This document shows positions 54,501 to 63,434 of a stretch of 64,000 nucleotides of DNA, piece by piece. The position numbers were made by a program, and so were the translations under genes. The notes beneath the pieces are model-generated. The model did not search any database, had not been told where the DNA came from, and was given only the letters and a program-made list of their open reading frames with translations. The first letter of the stretch is position 1. Each line of letters opens with the position of its first letter. Source of the stretch: Methanolobus halotolerans (GTDB lineage Archaea > Halobacteriota > Methanosarcinia > Methanosarcinales > Methanosarcinaceae); the NCBI RefSeq assembly GCF_004745425.1, contig NZ_PGGK01000002.1, positions 186,001-250,000 on the forward strand. The letters are read 5' to 3'.

Positions 54501-55727
54501 TTGACCTTCATATTGGCTCTTGTTATCTTCTACTGTATTAAGATAACATGTAGTAGCATTTGTGAAGTCGATTTCTTCTGTTACATTTTCACCAGTAACA
54601 TTTTCATCGGTTACATTATCTTCCTGCATAGATGATGGAATCAATACTTCATCAATAGCATGTATCACACCATTGCTGGCTTCAATGTCTGCATTAGTTA
54701 CTGTTGCATTATCGATCACTATAGTGTCATTTTCTTGAGTAATGTTGAGCATTTCTCCCTGTACAGTCGTCAGGTTGTCTACTTCAACAAGTGCACTGGA
54801 ATTATATTCTCCTTCAGCCACATGGTAAGTCAGAACACTGGTCAAAGCTTCCTGGTCTTCAAGCAGTCCCTCAAGAGTACCTTCAGGAAGTTTATCAAAT
54901 GCTTCGTTAGTTGGCGCAAAGACTGTAAACGGACCTTCGCCATCCAATGTCTCAACAAGACCAGCTGTTTCCAGAGCTGTTAATAGTGTCGAGAATGATT
55001 CGTTACTTGCAACAGTTCCGGCTATGGTAGCATTGCCATCGGTTACATTACCATCAGTCACGTTACCATCAGTCACGTTACCATCAGTCACGTTACCATC
55101 AGTCACGTTACCATCAGTCACGTTACCATCAGTCACGTTACCATCAGTCACGTTACCATCAGTTGCGTTACCATCAGTTACGTTACCGTCAGTTACGTTA
55201 TCATCTGCAATTACATCATCTTCTTCGCAGAACCCAAGAGCTACCCATGCGGTGTCCTCATCATTTTCTCCGATATTTTCAATGTTTACAGCAATCGGAT
55301 TACCTTCATCATTTTCAGGTAATGCGCCATCCCATGTATCTTCAAAGGTTACTATGATCGGAGCGGTGACATCCGCATCTGCTGCGTTAGCTTCTGTCTG
55401 GAAAGTACCCAGTGGGTTAGTTCCTTCCGGTCCTGATATTTCCCACTCGTTACCTGCTGAATCGGTTACATTAACAATCTGATTCGCAGGTACATTGAGT
55501 ATCACACTTGTAACCTGTGAATCCGGGAAAAATAATTCAGTTTCTTCTGTCATTTCTATTGCAGCAGTATAAGGAGTGAACTCATTATTTAGTATCAGAC
55601 TTGCGTTCAGATACCCCTCATACTCGTTCTTATCATCCTGCACGTCATTTAGATAACAGTCTGCACTCGCAAACCCTGTAAAAAGGAAAGCAACTGCTAA
55701 CGTTATCAAAAATATTCTTTGTATCAT
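51534..55727 (-). CDS. Giant exported repeat protein with FAS1 domains and sequon-rich linkers
   Basis: 1397 residues. A signal peptide (IFLITLAVAFLFTGFASA) is followed by four copies of a ~130-residue beta domain, each starting with C-Y-L-N-x-V and ending in a Cys-containing strand, which suggests one disulfide per copy. Two FAS1 (fasciclin) adhesion domains stand between them (TVFAPTNEAFDKLPEGTLEG and TVFAPTNKSFDRLPGNTLDM). Linkers are runs of NVTDG or NETMD, each an N-glycosylation sequon. The last ~80 residues look like a cupredoxin fold (VVSISESGIEPANIRVP) but lack the copper His/Cys ligands. There is no C-terminal membrane helix. It is probably an S-layer-associated adhesin or matrix protein. 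AGGTGG precedes the start. Confidence 0.85.
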   Translation of the reverse strand: MIQRIFLITLAVAFLFTGFASADCYLNDVQDDKNEYEGYLNASLILNNEFTPYTAAIEMTEETELFFPDSQVTSVILNVPANQIVNVTDSAGNEWEISGPEGTNPLGTFQTEANAADADVTAPIIVTFEDTWDGALPENDEGNPIAVNIENIGENDEDTAWVALGFCEEDDVIADDNVTDGNVTDGNATDGNVTDGNVTDGNVTDGNVTDGNVTDGNVTDGNVTDGNVTDGNATIAGTVASNESFSTLLTALETAGLVETLDGEGPFTVFAPTNEAFDKLPEGTLEGLLEDQEALTSVLTYHVAEGEYNSSALVEVDNLTTVQGEMLNITQENDTIVIDNATVTNADIEASNGVIHAIDEVLIPSSMQEDNVTDENVTGENVTEEIDFTNATTCYLNTVEDNKSQYEGQLNASMMVRNETVPYGIQLDLTNDTKDNFSNATLGSFMLNVPADQIMNATDSAGNEWVVNNVDDEPDDNVSVDLGGENVTIAEVVASSDSLETLVTALNAANLTDTLAAEGPYTVFAPTNKSFDRLPGNTLDMLLEDEAALTGVLTYHVVEGEYNATTLAETDNLTTVQGEVLNITEENGSVMVNNATVTTADIEASNGVIHVIDGVLIPPSTQEELGELYPFGNFATEVEPGENATNISGPLTIYLNETWNGTLSENEDEYTVALDVQNIGEMGNESAWITGYCDNVTEDDIADDNVTVGEWELSDTLPEDVMIDFNITCTEGQLQIEDASDYGVNESANPGIKSILISPGSANITDDNTSINWDVSTEPPFPGPFSDNFESGDAYYEISSANDRSTSVTIEYDDCPEELDLAIHIRWGEDYSVWAYNNITDVNITDGDVTNGDVTDGNVTDGNVTDGNVTDGNVTDGNVTDGNVTDGNVTDGNVTDGNVTDGNVTDGNVTDGNVTDGNVTDGNVTDGNVTDGNVTICYLNVVEDDKSQYEGQLNATMMVDTQSDPFTAQIDLTNDTNETFPNATVNTVLLNVPADQIMNANDSAGNEWEITDLEMENPFGFFLTRITAEEAVDNPFGDFQTMISVSGDVENATLPATIYFNESWNGTLPENEDGYVISTDVRNIGEMGNDSAWITLGYCEEVEDGEVTPPTQPDEMDNVTDVTCYLNNVEEDKSEYQGDLNATLMVNNETTPYTAEIEMVNETMEMFPDAVINTIVMNVPGDMITNVTDSQGNWTILDQSEGTVITRIIANQSDTSNGPIIVYFNDSWDGMLPPNEEGYKIAVDFNNIGEAGDDSAWVSCNETMDNETMDNETMDNETMDNETMDNETEDNATEDNATENADGENQVIPEGEIVETDVVSISESGIEPANIRVPVDEGVVWTNAGNQTLTITDGSFDSGSIEPGNMYSRLFRSPGVYEYTVQGGGETYQGTITVGSG
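51833..51947 (-). repeat. 15-bp tandem repeat coding NETMD
   Basis: Five near-perfect 15-bp units (CATGGTCTCGTTGTC on the plus strand), followed by diverged copies coding NETED, NATED and NATEN. Each unit holds one N-x-T sequon. They form the acidic linker before the cupredoxin-like end of the surface protein. Confidence 0.9.
52921..53168 (-). repeat. 15-bp tandem repeat coding NVTDG (about 16 units)
   Basis: About sixteen units of the type ACATTTCCGTCAGTC on the plus strand, varying at only two positions (CAG/CGG, CAT/CGT). They encode consecutive NVTDG pentapeptides, so an N-glycosylation sequon occurs every five residues. On the plus strand the same tract stays open as an arginine/histidine-rich reading frame, which is an artefact of the repeat. 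Confidence 0.92.
55028..55205 (-). repeat. 15-bp tandem repeat coding NVTDG (about 11 units)
   Basis: About eleven units, eight of them identical (ACCATCAGTCACGTT on the plus strand), encoding NVTDG or NATDG. The codons differ from the second tract, so the two arrays expanded independently, and the near-identity indicates recent expansion. Confidence 0.92.
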
Positions 55728-56078
55728 ATCGTACCACCTACTTTTATTGTAGTCACTGTATCTTGTCTTTTTGCTGACATATCCCCTTTGCGAAACAATA
55801 ATACATAATTCTAATAGTAATAATAAATGTTAGTATATTAGGATAGTTTCTTATATCTTTAAATTTTTAAACATTACAGTAGTAAATAAATGTAAAACTT
55901 AAAGAGAATAGATACATCATGCAAATTACTACAAAGAGCAGAATAATCAATAATAGCAATTATGTCTATGAAAAATAGAATTACAGGAAAAAGCAGTTCA
56001 TAATAAACAATTCAAGTCAAAAAACAGACAGAGAAGCAAATTCTAAAAAATCAAAAAAGAAGGAATGAACTTTGAAGT
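55728..56078. other. AT-rich intergenic region upstream of the giant surface protein gene
   Basis: 351 bases. The part next to 55727 holds the ribosome site TAGGTGGTACGATATG and, further up (about 55845-55860), a TATA-like AAAGATATAAG on the minus strand, which would give a leader of about 100 bases. I see no gene or structured RNA in it; the rest is A/T-rich sequence between the two surface protein genes. Confidence 0.6.
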
Positions 56079-56576
56079 TTACTCCTTCCTGCGCTGGAAC
56101 ATGAATGCCAGACCGAGAATTGCAGCTATTGGAAGCGCAACTGTCGGAAATTCGGGGATTTCCTGCTGCTGACCGTTTCCATCATCATTGAAGCAGAATG
56201 TTATATGACTTATGGCAGCAGAGTTAGGTGTCTCACCTTCACCGGATGTTGCACCATCAAAGTAAGTAGTTTCATCTTGAGCGGCTGCAAACACAAGCAC
56301 TGAGCATACCGGTATATCTGAAGTCCAATTGAAAGCTATTGCTTGCGACTCATCTTTTACTTCTGTTATTTCGATGGTAACATTTTTACCAGGATAATCA
56401 GGAATTTCCAGTGTAAATGTGTCTCCTACATCAACATCCTCAAAATCTACGTCAGTATCATCCTCGAATTTAAGCGGCGTACCATCCCCGCAAGTGCATT
56501 CGTCTGCTGCTGCTGCCAGTGACATCCCCGCCATTAGCAGTACCATAGTTAGTATTACTATTCTTTTCATTTTCAT
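56079..56576 (-). CDS. Exported protein with PEF-type sorting tail
   Basis: 165 residues. Signal peptide (IVILTMVLLMAGMSLAAA), a short acidic beta-rich body with four to five cysteines (ECTCGDGTP, VCSVLVF, ITFCFNDD), then PEFPTVALPIAAILGLAF with a basic end (QRRKE), the PEF-CTERM signal for an archaeosortase. The function is unknown. Its leader shares GGTGGTACGWTATG with the giant surface protein gene downstream. Confidence 0.82.
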   Translation of the reverse strand: MKMKRIVILTMVLLMAGMSLAAAADECTCGDGTPLKFEDDTDVDFEDVDVGDTFTLEIPDYPGKNVTIEITEVKDESQAIAFNWTSDIPVCSVLVFAAAQDETTYFDGATSGEGETPNSAAISHITFCFNDDGNGQQQEIPEFPTVALPIAAILGLAFMFQRRKE

Positions 56577-56630
56577 AACGTACCACCTCTCCTATATCCT
56601 TAAGATTGTTCTTGACTATATATGTGGAGT

Positions 56631-56646
56631 ATAGTTATGTAACTAT
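56631..56646. promoter_or_regulatory. Inverted repeat upstream of the PEF-tail gene promoter
   Basis: ATAGTTA-TG-TAACTAT, a perfect 7-bp inverted repeat, lies just upstream of a TATA-like ATATATAG (about 56616-56625, minus strand). The place suits an activator or repressor site. No regulator is known. Confidence 0.4.
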
Positions 56647-57000
56647 ATTCTTCTTCATGTTTATAACATTTTCTAAAAAATTCAAATGTCATTATCATCA
56701 TTATGATGATATATGAAATTGCACAAAGTATTTCAAAATGTTAGTGAGTTTGCTGTTACAACATCATAAAAACAGACATGCTCAAAAGATAGATAGTTTA
56801 TCAGTAAACACACTACACCATCATGGACAACAGGGTTTGCATAGTCGTATCGATGATCATAAAATGTCAACTGAGGTAATCAGGCATCCGGTGGAACTTA
56901 CAGGAGGCTTTTCCTGTATTATTTCGTAAGAAGAACAGGTACATTTAAAACAAGACCAAATATTCTTGGTGCATATAAACAGGAAGATACTGTGGAAGTT
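56647..57000. other. Intergenic region with possible gene remnant
   Basis: About 350 bases between the PEF-tail gene and pheS. On the plus strand a 63-codon frame (56738-56929) lacks a ribosome site. A second frame (about 56920-57026) ends with a protein-like tail (FVRRTGTFKTRPNILGAYKQ and a stop after LLAKM) that has no start. Shifting frame once near 56915 joins them. This looks like the decayed end of a plus-strand gene, but I do not recognise the family. Confidence 0.35.
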
Positions 57001-57036
57001 AAAAAGTCCCTGCTTGCAAAAATGTAACAGGGACTT
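57001..57036 (-). terminator. Transcription terminator of pheS
   Basis: AAGTCCCTG (57004-57012) and CAGGGACTT (57028-57036) form a perfect 9-bp stem with a 15-base loop, and on the minus strand a run of T follows at once. CAGGGACTT is repeated at 57041-57049, across the pheS stop, giving an alternative pairing. Confidence 0.65.
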
Positions 57037-57048
57037 AATACAGGGACT

Positions 57049-58527
57049 TCAGAGCTGACACACCGGACTCTTGCGAAGCCAGTCTATGTCTGACTGGTAA
57101 AGCAGACGCAGGTCCTTAAGACCCAGCTTGAGCATCGCCAGGCGGCTGACACCAAGACCCCATGCGAGTACCGGATACTTGATTCCCAGAGGTTCCGTCA
57201 CCTCTTTCCTGAACACGCCTGCACCACCGAGCTCCACCCAGCCAAGACCATCTACATATACCTCGGGTTCCACACTTGGTTCGGTATATGGGAAATATCC
57301 CGGCCTGAAACGCACGTCTTCGAAGCCCATCCGATGATAGAACTCTTTCAGGCAACCAAGCAGGTTTGCAAAGGACATGTCCTTGTCCATGACAACCCCT
57401 TCAAGTTGCTCAAACTCGGGCGTATGGGTCGGGTCGATCGTTTCGCGGCGGTATGCCCTATCAATGGAGAAGGCCTTTACAGGAGGCTCAGGGTTGTCGG
57501 ACAGATATTTTATAGTCAGTGCCGTGGTGTGGGTTCTAAGAACATCTTTACAGGCGATTTCCTCACTCCAATTACCCCCCCAGCCAGTGGAATCAATATC
57601 TCCTCCGTGTTCATGCATGGCACATACTTTGTCTTTATATTCAAGGGGAAGTTCGGATCTGCTGGAAAGATGGAAAGTATCCTGCATCTCCCTTGCAGGG
57701 TGGTCCTGTGGCTGGAACAGGGAATCGAAGTTCCAGAAGGAACTCTGCACGATCTCACCCTTGATCTCGGTGAATCCCATATCAAGGAATATACGCCTCA
57801 TCTGATCGATCAGACGCTGATAAGGATGAACTTTAGCTCCATAGATGTGCCTCGGAGGAGTCTGAATATTATATGACCTGAACTTCATATCTTTCCACTG
57901 ACCGCTCTTGAGCATCTCCGAACTGATCTGTGCAACCTCTTCCTCAACTTTGATTCCTGCAGCAACGACTTCAAGTCCCTGAGACGTGATGCTCACCAAT
58001 CTGCACTTGTCTTCGTTCTTTGTTATGAGTTTGCGCTTGAGAATGTCCTTTATGAGACCCGGCCCTGCTTCCAGCTCTCCTATAGTCCTTGCCATGTCCC
58101 CAAACCTACCAAGTACCTTCTCGTCATCACTGAGTTCTGCATTTCCTGTGGGTACGACCATTCCTTTCTCGATACTGGCCCAGCCCTTACGACGCAGCCA
58201 TCCGGTCGCAATACCGACCACAGGAGGAGGGAACATCTCCTTCAGCTCATCCATAGAGGTGGGCTCAGAAAGAGCATCGATTATCTGCCTCTCGGGCAAG
58301 CCTTCGTCTGCATATCTTTTGCCTTCGTCGGTCAGTTCATAGGTCTCGGTGACTGCTTCATCCACTCTGGCTAGCCCGTTCTCATCAAGCAGGAAAGCAG
58401 CCTGCATTGCAGTTTCCACTTTCATGCCCGCTTTTCGGGCAAGTTCACCCGGGTCTGCGGTCCTTAGTTCATCAAGTGCTATCAGCACATTCTTCTCATT
58501 GGGTGTGAGCTTATAATCTGAAACCAT
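57049..58527 (-). CDS. pheS: Phenylalanyl-tRNA synthetase alpha subunit
   Basis: 492 residues, archaeal/eukaryotic type: an N-terminal winged-helix region ([20 protein letters not shown]), then the class II catalytic core with motif 2 ([15 protein letters not shown] and [20 protein letters not shown]) and motif 3 ([18 protein letters not shown]). It pairs with PheT, which is not in the window. It lies 19 bases after trpS on the same strand. Confidence 0.96.
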   Translation of the reverse strand: MVSDYKLTPNEKNVLIALDELRTADPGELARKAGMKVETAMQAAFLLDENGLARVDEAVTETYELTDEGKRYADEGLPERQIIDALSEPTSMDELKEMFPPPVVGIATGWLRRKGWASIEKGMVVPTGNAELSDDEKVLGRFGDMARTIGELEAGPGLIKDILKRKLITKNEDKCRLVSITSQGLEVVAAGIKVEEEVAQISSEMLKSGQWKDMKFRSYNIQTPPRHIYGAKVHPYQRLIDQMRRIFLDMGFTEIKGEIVQSSFWNFDSLFQPQDHPAREMQDTFHLSSRSELPLEYKDKVCAMHEHGGDIDSTGWGGNWSEEIACKDVLRTHTTALTIKYLSDNPEPPVKAFSIDRAYRRETIDPTHTPEFEQLEGVVMDKDMSFANLLGCLKEFYHRMGFEDVRFRPGYFPYTEPSVEPEVYVDGLGWVELGGAGVFRKEVTEPLGIKYPVLAWGLGVSRLAMLKLGLKDLRLLYQSDIDWLRKSPVCQL

Positions 58528-58546
58528 ACATTACACCTTAATCATA

Positions 58547-59845
58547 CTATAGTCCATATTCATCGAGCCTGTCTTTTGCGACTTCACGCAGTTCCTGGTG
58601 CTCCTTCAGGAACTTTTCCATCCTTTCCGCTGCAAGTGCCTTGCAGTTTCCACATACCTTTTGCCCGCTGACACATTCGTTGTAAATCTGCGCAAGTTCT
58701 CCATCATCTTCAACCAGATTGAACAGCAGCAGTTCGTATACAGAGCATTTGTCAGGTTCACCGCCAAGCTTCTTCTGCTCCTCAAGTGTTATCCTGCCAC
58801 CGGTCTTTGCCTTCCGGACCTTATTGGCAGCTCCCTTTGGATCCTCAGTGAGTGATATGTAACTCTCCGGGACACTGCTTGACATCTTCCCGCCCTGCAG
58901 TCCTGACATGAATCGGTGATAGGTGGAAGACGGAGGAACAAAAGCATATCCACCGAATTCAAGCTCGACCTCCCTGACAATCTTTTGAAGTTTCCCGAAA
59001 TCATCGAGATCGAATACATCAACATGGCCTTCGAACAGTTTTGTCCTTCCAGAGATACGTTCTGCCAGCTTCTTAAGAGCCCCTTCAGGTGCCGCCTTGC
59101 TCCTGATACTGAAGTAATGCCTGCCATCTTTATTCTCCCGCCCCTCTATCTTGAACATATTCATCTTATGACCGAGCCCGCGTGTTAAACGGATGTGAGG
59201 GTCCTGGTCAGCACCCACCGGTATAACAACCGGTTTTGGCCCCCCGTACGCTTCAAGCTGGGGGTGTAAGATATCCGCACTCTGGGTAACAGCACTGAGC
59301 ATATGGGACACGCTGGTCTCACCTGTGAAGCCGTATATTGCACTTAGTTCGGAAAAGTTGGCCTTCGAACCTAATTCGAATGCAAGATCCTTGACCTGCT
59401 CAGAGTCAGACTGGAAATATATATGTCCATGCGGTTCAAAGCCAAGTGCTATGAGGCTTATGAGGTATTCGTTGATACCGATATCCCTGCATTTTTCCCA
59501 TGACATGCCCCTTACTGAATGTGCCTCCCTGTCGGCGATGCCCACAAATGCATCGCCCCCCTGCTGCTGGTGCCATATTATCTCTTCCATCACCATCTTA
59601 TGGCCCAGATGTATCTTTCCGGAAGGCATAAATCCGCTCATGACCGAAAAAGGTTTGCCGTTATTCATTGCATCGGTTATCAGATCATAACCCCTGTGGC
59701 CGAAGATAATCTTCCTGCGCATGTATCTGTGGGGACCTGTTATCTCAGGAAGCAATTGATCAAATGGTAAAATACCGAATTCCTCGAATAGTTTGGAATA
59801 GTCGTCAATGTTCAATGCACTCCATGGGTCGATCTTCATATTCAT
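58547..59845 (-). CDS. trpS: Tryptophanyl-tRNA synthetase
   Basis: 432 residues, class I. The HIGH-type motif is in [17 protein letters not shown], the KMSKS loop in [15 protein letters not shown], and [17 protein letters not shown] is the archaeal/eukaryotic TrpRS signature. A C-terminal CxxC is present in [14 protein letters not shown]. It is the first gene of trpS-pheS. Confidence 0.95.
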   Translation of the reverse strand: MNMKIDPWSALNIDDYSKLFEEFGILPFDQLLPEITGPHRYMRRKIIFGHRGYDLITDAMNNGKPFSVMSGFMPSGKIHLGHKMVMEEIIWHQQQGGDAFVGIADREAHSVRGMSWEKCRDIGINEYLISLIALGFEPHGHIYFQSDSEQVKDLAFELGSKANFSELSAIYGFTGETSVSHMLSAVTQSADILHPQLEAYGGPKPVVIPVGADQDPHIRLTRGLGHKMNMFKIEGRENKDGRHYFSIRSKAAPEGALKKLAERISGRTKLFEGHVDVFDLDDFGKLQKIVREVELEFGGYAFVPPSSTYHRFMSGLQGGKMSSSVPESYISLTEDPKGAANKVRKAKTGGRITLEEQKKLGGEPDKCSVYELLLFNLVEDDGELAQIYNECVSGQKVCGNCKALAAERMEKFLKEHQELREVAKDRLDEYGL

Positions 59846-59986
59846 ATAGGGCCTCGTGTATGATCGGATGTTCAGGATAGAACACCTATTTTCGTTTTCT
59901 GTCAGTAAAATTGTTAATTAAAACACCTGGGGATATGTAAAGGTTCTTATCCGGTAAATAAGACATATTTCATACCAGTTTTTGAT

Positions 59987-61189
59987 TCAGCCTTTCAGAA
60001 GTTCCCGGGCATAGGGTTTTGATGCACCTTCCGGTATCCTGTCCACAAGCTTCAGGTATTCGGTTTCCTGCATCAGACACGTGCTCCGCTGCCCCCTGAA
60101 TGTCTTGTCCTTTCGAATCTTACTCCAGATATCCTGCATGGAACTGTCCTGTATGTTACCGTAGCTGAACGGGATGTACGGGCAGGGTTTGACCGAACCG
60201 TCCACACATACGTGCAGCCATCTCTGTCCTGCCATGCACCCCAGCATCTCCCCTTCGAAATACGAGTTGGAGAAGATCCTTGGCCCGCCTTTTGTAGAGT
60301 TGACACGCTGGTACATATCCAGCACTGTCCCCCGGTCGACTTCGGTTATTATGGCATCCCCTTTCTTCTTGGGCACGGACTCCCACAGGGAGAACTCATG
60401 AACTCCAAGTTCCTTTGCAAATTCGTACATGGCAGGCAGCTCTTTTATGTTCCGGGGAGATACGTGTGTTGCCATGGTAACAAGCAATCCTGCCTCCAGT
60501 CCGGTCCTGATTGCACCTGTGGCCATATCGAATGCACCATCCAGACGTCGCACAGCATCATGCTTTTCAGGATCTGTGGAATATATGCTCACCAGGAGAT
60601 TATGCAGCCCTGCTTTTTTCAGGCGTTGTGCATTATCAGGAGTCATTTCCGTACCGGGAGTGTACATGTTTACTATGGCACGTTCCTTATCCACATAGTC
60701 GATGAGTTCGTAGATATCCTCACGCAACATGGGATCCCCTTCTGTGAACACGATAACCATTGCCCCCATATCAAGGACATCATCTATGGCACGTTTCATA
60801 GTTTTGATATCCAGGTCCCCTTCTCCGCCACTTACCACGCAGTGTTCGCAGTTGCATTTACAATTACGCGTGATCTCAAAGGAAACTGTTTCGGGAACAT
60901 ACCTTCCCAGGGCGATCTGGGTTTCAGCCATAAGGAGCCTCTTGAAGGCCTTGCTGGGTATGGGCGGAAGCCATGTCGAGGCAATTACCTGTTCATCCGT
61001 AACAAGCGCTGGTTTTTCCTCTTTCAGCCTCTCATTTATTCTGTTCAGAAAAGGAGTGCATGCCTTACGAAGGCCACCAGTTGCCTTTAACTGGATAAAA
61101 TCTTCTGTCCGGTCCAGCTTGATGGAAAGTCCCGGTATTGAAAGTAATGTAATGTTAGCGTGCTGTGAATCAGCGCCATTTTGTCTCAT
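59987..61189 (-). CDS. Radical SAM protein
   Basis: 400 residues from the ATG at 61189. The radical SAM cluster motif is CKCNCEHC (C-x3-C-x2-C), with GGEGDLDIKTMKRAIDDVLD after it and FTEGDPMLRED as the SAM-binding GGE-type motif. The C-terminal part has CMAGQRWLHVCVDGSVKPCPY, similar to auxiliary-cluster (SPASM-like) regions. The substrate is unknown. An in-frame ATG at 61231 would deepen the overlap with the preceding KaiC-like gene, which is already about 20 bases. Confidence 0.88.
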   Translation of the reverse strand: MRQNGADSQHANITLLSIPGLSIKLDRTEDFIQLKATGGLRKACTPFLNRINERLKEEKPALVTDEQVIASTWLPPIPSKAFKRLLMAETQIALGRYVPETVSFEITRNCKCNCEHCVVSGGEGDLDIKTMKRAIDDVLDMGAMVIVFTEGDPMLREDIYELIDYVDKERAIVNMYTPGTEMTPDNAQRLKKAGLHNLLVSIYSTDPEKHDAVRRLDGAFDMATGAIRTGLEAGLLVTMATHVSPRNIKELPAMYEFAKELGVHEFSLWESVPKKKGDAIITEVDRGTVLDMYQRVNSTKGGPRIFSNSYFEGEMLGCMAGQRWLHVCVDGSVKPCPYIPFSYGNIQDSSMQDIWSKIRKDKTFRGQRSTCLMQETEYLKLVDRIPEGASKPYARELLKG

Positions 61190-61973
61190 CTGATTTTCCC
61201 CTGGAGTTGAATAGCCCGGTGGAGAAAACATCTGCTTCCTTGCCTATAACGGACTGGGAAGAGTAAACGAAGATCCCATTATCAGCCATTACATAAGGCC
61301 TTAGCACCTCATCATGCCTGGTGCCTCGCATCTTCAGTATCTCAAGGGCCCTGATCCTTTCTCCGCCAATCCTGAATACCTTAAGACAAATAACTCCTTC
61401 GGCAAGATACTCTTCAACACTAAAGTGATCAGGATCTCTGTGCATCTCACTTGTGACCAGGGTCGTACAGTCAAAGTTCTCTATGTTCTTGATGAATTCA
61501 AGTATTATATACCTGACATTGACAGGATTGGGCGATATCTTGAGAGAGGTAATGGAGTCTATAAAAAGACGTTTTGCCCCTATCTCCTGTAAACTTGCAT
61601 ATATCTGCCGCAGAACAGTTTCGATTGTGCTGGTATCTGTTTCCTTATCAGATTCCGGGTCCCTGTTCTTTTTAATGTACCGTCCATAGGCGATGGGATC
61701 GACCCGGACTATACGAAGTTTATCTTCCTTTATAAGTCTCTCAAGGTCCCAGCCATGCCTCCACATGTTGCGCATTATGCGGGCAGGTGTTTCTTCAAAG
61801 GTAATATAAACCCCGGGCTCACTATAGCGCGTAATTCCTTCGTAGAGATATTGTGCTCCAAAAGTGGACTTTCCTGCCCCGGGTCCACCGATAAGCAGGA
61901 TCACATCGTTCTCTATGAAGCCCCCTTCTACAAGTTCATCAAATCCGGGAATTCCTGTGGGTATGCGAGCCAT
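61170..61973 (-). CDS. KaiC-like RecA-family ATPase
   Basis: 267 residues with one KaiC/RadA-type domain: RIPTGIPGFDELVEGGFIE, Walker A LIGGPGAGKSTFGAQYL, Walker B AKRLFIDSITSLK, and the KaiC family sequence TTLVTSEMHRDP. Archaeal single-domain KaiC proteins take part in signalling to motility, gas vesicles or other targets. The next gene, a radical SAM enzyme, overlaps its end, so the two are probably linked. Confidence 0.9.
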   Translation of the reverse strand: MARIPTGIPGFDELVEGGFIENDVILLIGGPGAGKSTFGAQYLYEGITRYSEPGVYITFEETPARIMRNMWRHGWDLERLIKEDKLRIVRVDPIAYGRYIKKNRDPESDKETDTSTIETVLRQIYASLQEIGAKRLFIDSITSLKISPNPVNVRYIILEFIKNIENFDCTTLVTSEMHRDPDHFSVEEYLAEGVICLKVFRIGGERIRALEILKMRGTRHDEVLRPYVMADNGIFVYSSQSVIGKEADVFSTGLFNSRGKSDETKWR

Positions 61974-62113
61974 TTAAAACCTCGAGCAGCTATTTTCGAG
62001 TATAATTATGGATTATAATTATATTATGACTCTGATCTAATATAACTTGTTCCTTTTAAAACACAGGTCAAAACCATTAAAAAGAAGTAAATAAAGACCA
62101 GATCCTTATTGGA

Positions 62114-62722
62114 TCAGATCTTTTCTGCAAAAGCAAGCGTTCCACTGAGACGTTTGACCCTGATCTTCACGGCCTGGCCTTTTGAGGTGCCCGGTACGAA
62201 AATTGTATATTTGTCCACCTTGGCAATACCGTCGCCTTTGGAGCCAACGGCATCGATGTGTACTTCATATTCCTTGCCTTCTTCAATAGCATCCTGTTTG
62301 ACAGGCGCAGCTGCTCTTCTTTTCTTTACCGGCCTGTGAGCTCCGCAGGCAGCGCATTTGAGGATGAGCACCCTGTCCATCTTTGTCAGCTGAGTATCAG
62401 GCCTTGAACACTCCGAACACATGACGAACTCTTCAACATATGCTTCTATGTTGGCCTTGATCTGATCCTTTGAGAAACGTCCCTGGAATATGGCCCTGCT
62501 ACCATCGATCTTGCTTGCCGTACCCATCTCACGGGTCAGGAACTTCATCAGGTGATCAGGATCCCTGTTCAGTACATCAGCTATATTGCTGAAGTTATCC
62601 AGGATCGTAGTCTTACCTTCAACCATTGTCTTTGGCTCAGGGATCACGAAACGGGCATCCGTAGTCTCCTTGTCAGGTAAGTTTGCTATTGCACGGTCCA
62701 AAAGCGCTTCGTAATCTTTCAT
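62114..62722 (-). CDS. Translation initiation factor aIF2-beta with TRAM domain
   Basis: 202 residues. The IF2-beta core and zinc ribbon ([20 protein letters not shown] then KCAACGAH) are followed by a C-terminal TRAM domain ([20 protein letters not shown]). The fusion is typical of Methanosarcinales. It lies 31 bases downstream of rpl10e in the same direction. Confidence 0.95.
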   Translation of the reverse strand: MKDYEALLDRAIANLPDKETTDARFVIPEPKTMVEGKTTILDNFSNIADVLNRDPDHLMKFLTREMGTASKIDGSRAIFQGRFSKDQIKANIEAYVEEFVMCSECSRPDTQLTKMDRVLILKCAACGAHRPVKKRRAAAPVKQDAIEEGKEYEVHIDAVGSKGDGIAKVDKYTIFVPGTSKGQAVKIRVKRLSGTLAFAEKI

Positions 62723-62753
62723 TTGATTCCTCCCGGGTCAGCTTCAATCAGTT

Positions 62754-63272
62754 TCACTGTACAAGTTCCAGTCCCTGGTCTACAGATATCCTCACAGGTG
62801 TTGGCAGTTTCTGGCCTGCCTTTCTGAGAGCATCCTTTGCGATTGCAAAATGTTCTTTGTTGACAGAGATTGTGAAGATCTTCTGACCGGCTGAAACTCT
62901 TGCAGCTGTTCCGACATTCTTCCCGTAAGATCCGCGCATACCGCTGGATACACGATCAGCACCTGCTCCTGTTGCCTGTTTGTTCTCTCTCAATACTTCG
63001 TGAGGGTACACCCTGAGCTTCATGTGGTAGCCTGCACGGCCTGCAGCAGCCATGATGGACCTGTTGGCAGTGATACGTGCTGCTTCAAGTGCAATGTGCC
63101 GAATCTGGCATCTTTCCACAGATATCAGTGATAACTTCACAGGGAATTCAGATGTCTTGTTACCCATGTCGTAGTGAATGATGTGGCTTCCGGGCACACC
63201 ACCCATATATTTCTTTCTTGTGAATGAACGCTGTCTTACGTTCCTGTACATACTCGCTGGTTTTCTTACCAT
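62754..63272 (-). CDS. rpl10e: 50S ribosomal protein L10e
   Basis: 172 residues with the L10e/L16 family start [20 protein letters not shown] and the conserved [20 protein letters not shown] segment. It is part of the large subunit near the peptidyl-transferase centre. CAAGGAGA precedes the ATG. The upstream region has two spaced inverted repeats. Confidence 0.97.
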   Translation of the reverse strand: MVRKPASMYRNVRQRSFTRKKYMGGVPGSHIIHYDMGNKTSEFPVKLSLISVERCQIRHIALEAARITANRSIMAAAGRAGYHMKLRVYPHEVLRENKQATGAGADRVSSGMRGSYGKNVGTAARVSAGQKIFTISVNKEHFAIAKDALRKAGQKLPTPVRISVDQGLELVQ

Positions 63273-63341
63273 GAATTTAAGTCTCCTTGAATAATTATTA
63301 GGATAATGTACATCAAATAGTACCGCTTTGTCTCGGTTCCT

Positions 63342-63386
63342 AATTGATATGTCCGTATATCAATTTGTTGATGTGTTCAAACATCA
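63342..63386. promoter_or_regulatory. Two inverted repeats 24 bp apart upstream of rpl10e
   Basis: AATTGATAT-GTCCGT-ATATCAATT (63342-63365) is a perfect 9-bp inverted repeat with a six-base spacer. TGATGT-GTTCAA-ACATCA (63369-63386) has the same geometry. Their TGATRT arms start exactly 24 bp apart, and a half-site TGATAC follows at 63390. They lie about 70-115 bases before the rpl10e start, and 49 bases or more after the DUF1786 gene on the same strand. They may be tandem operators or, less likely, hairpins ending the upstream gene, since no T-run follows. Confidence 0.5.
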
Positions 63387-63434
63387 GGTTGATACAATTT
63401 CATCTGGATGGTTCATTCCCTATTACCTAGAACT

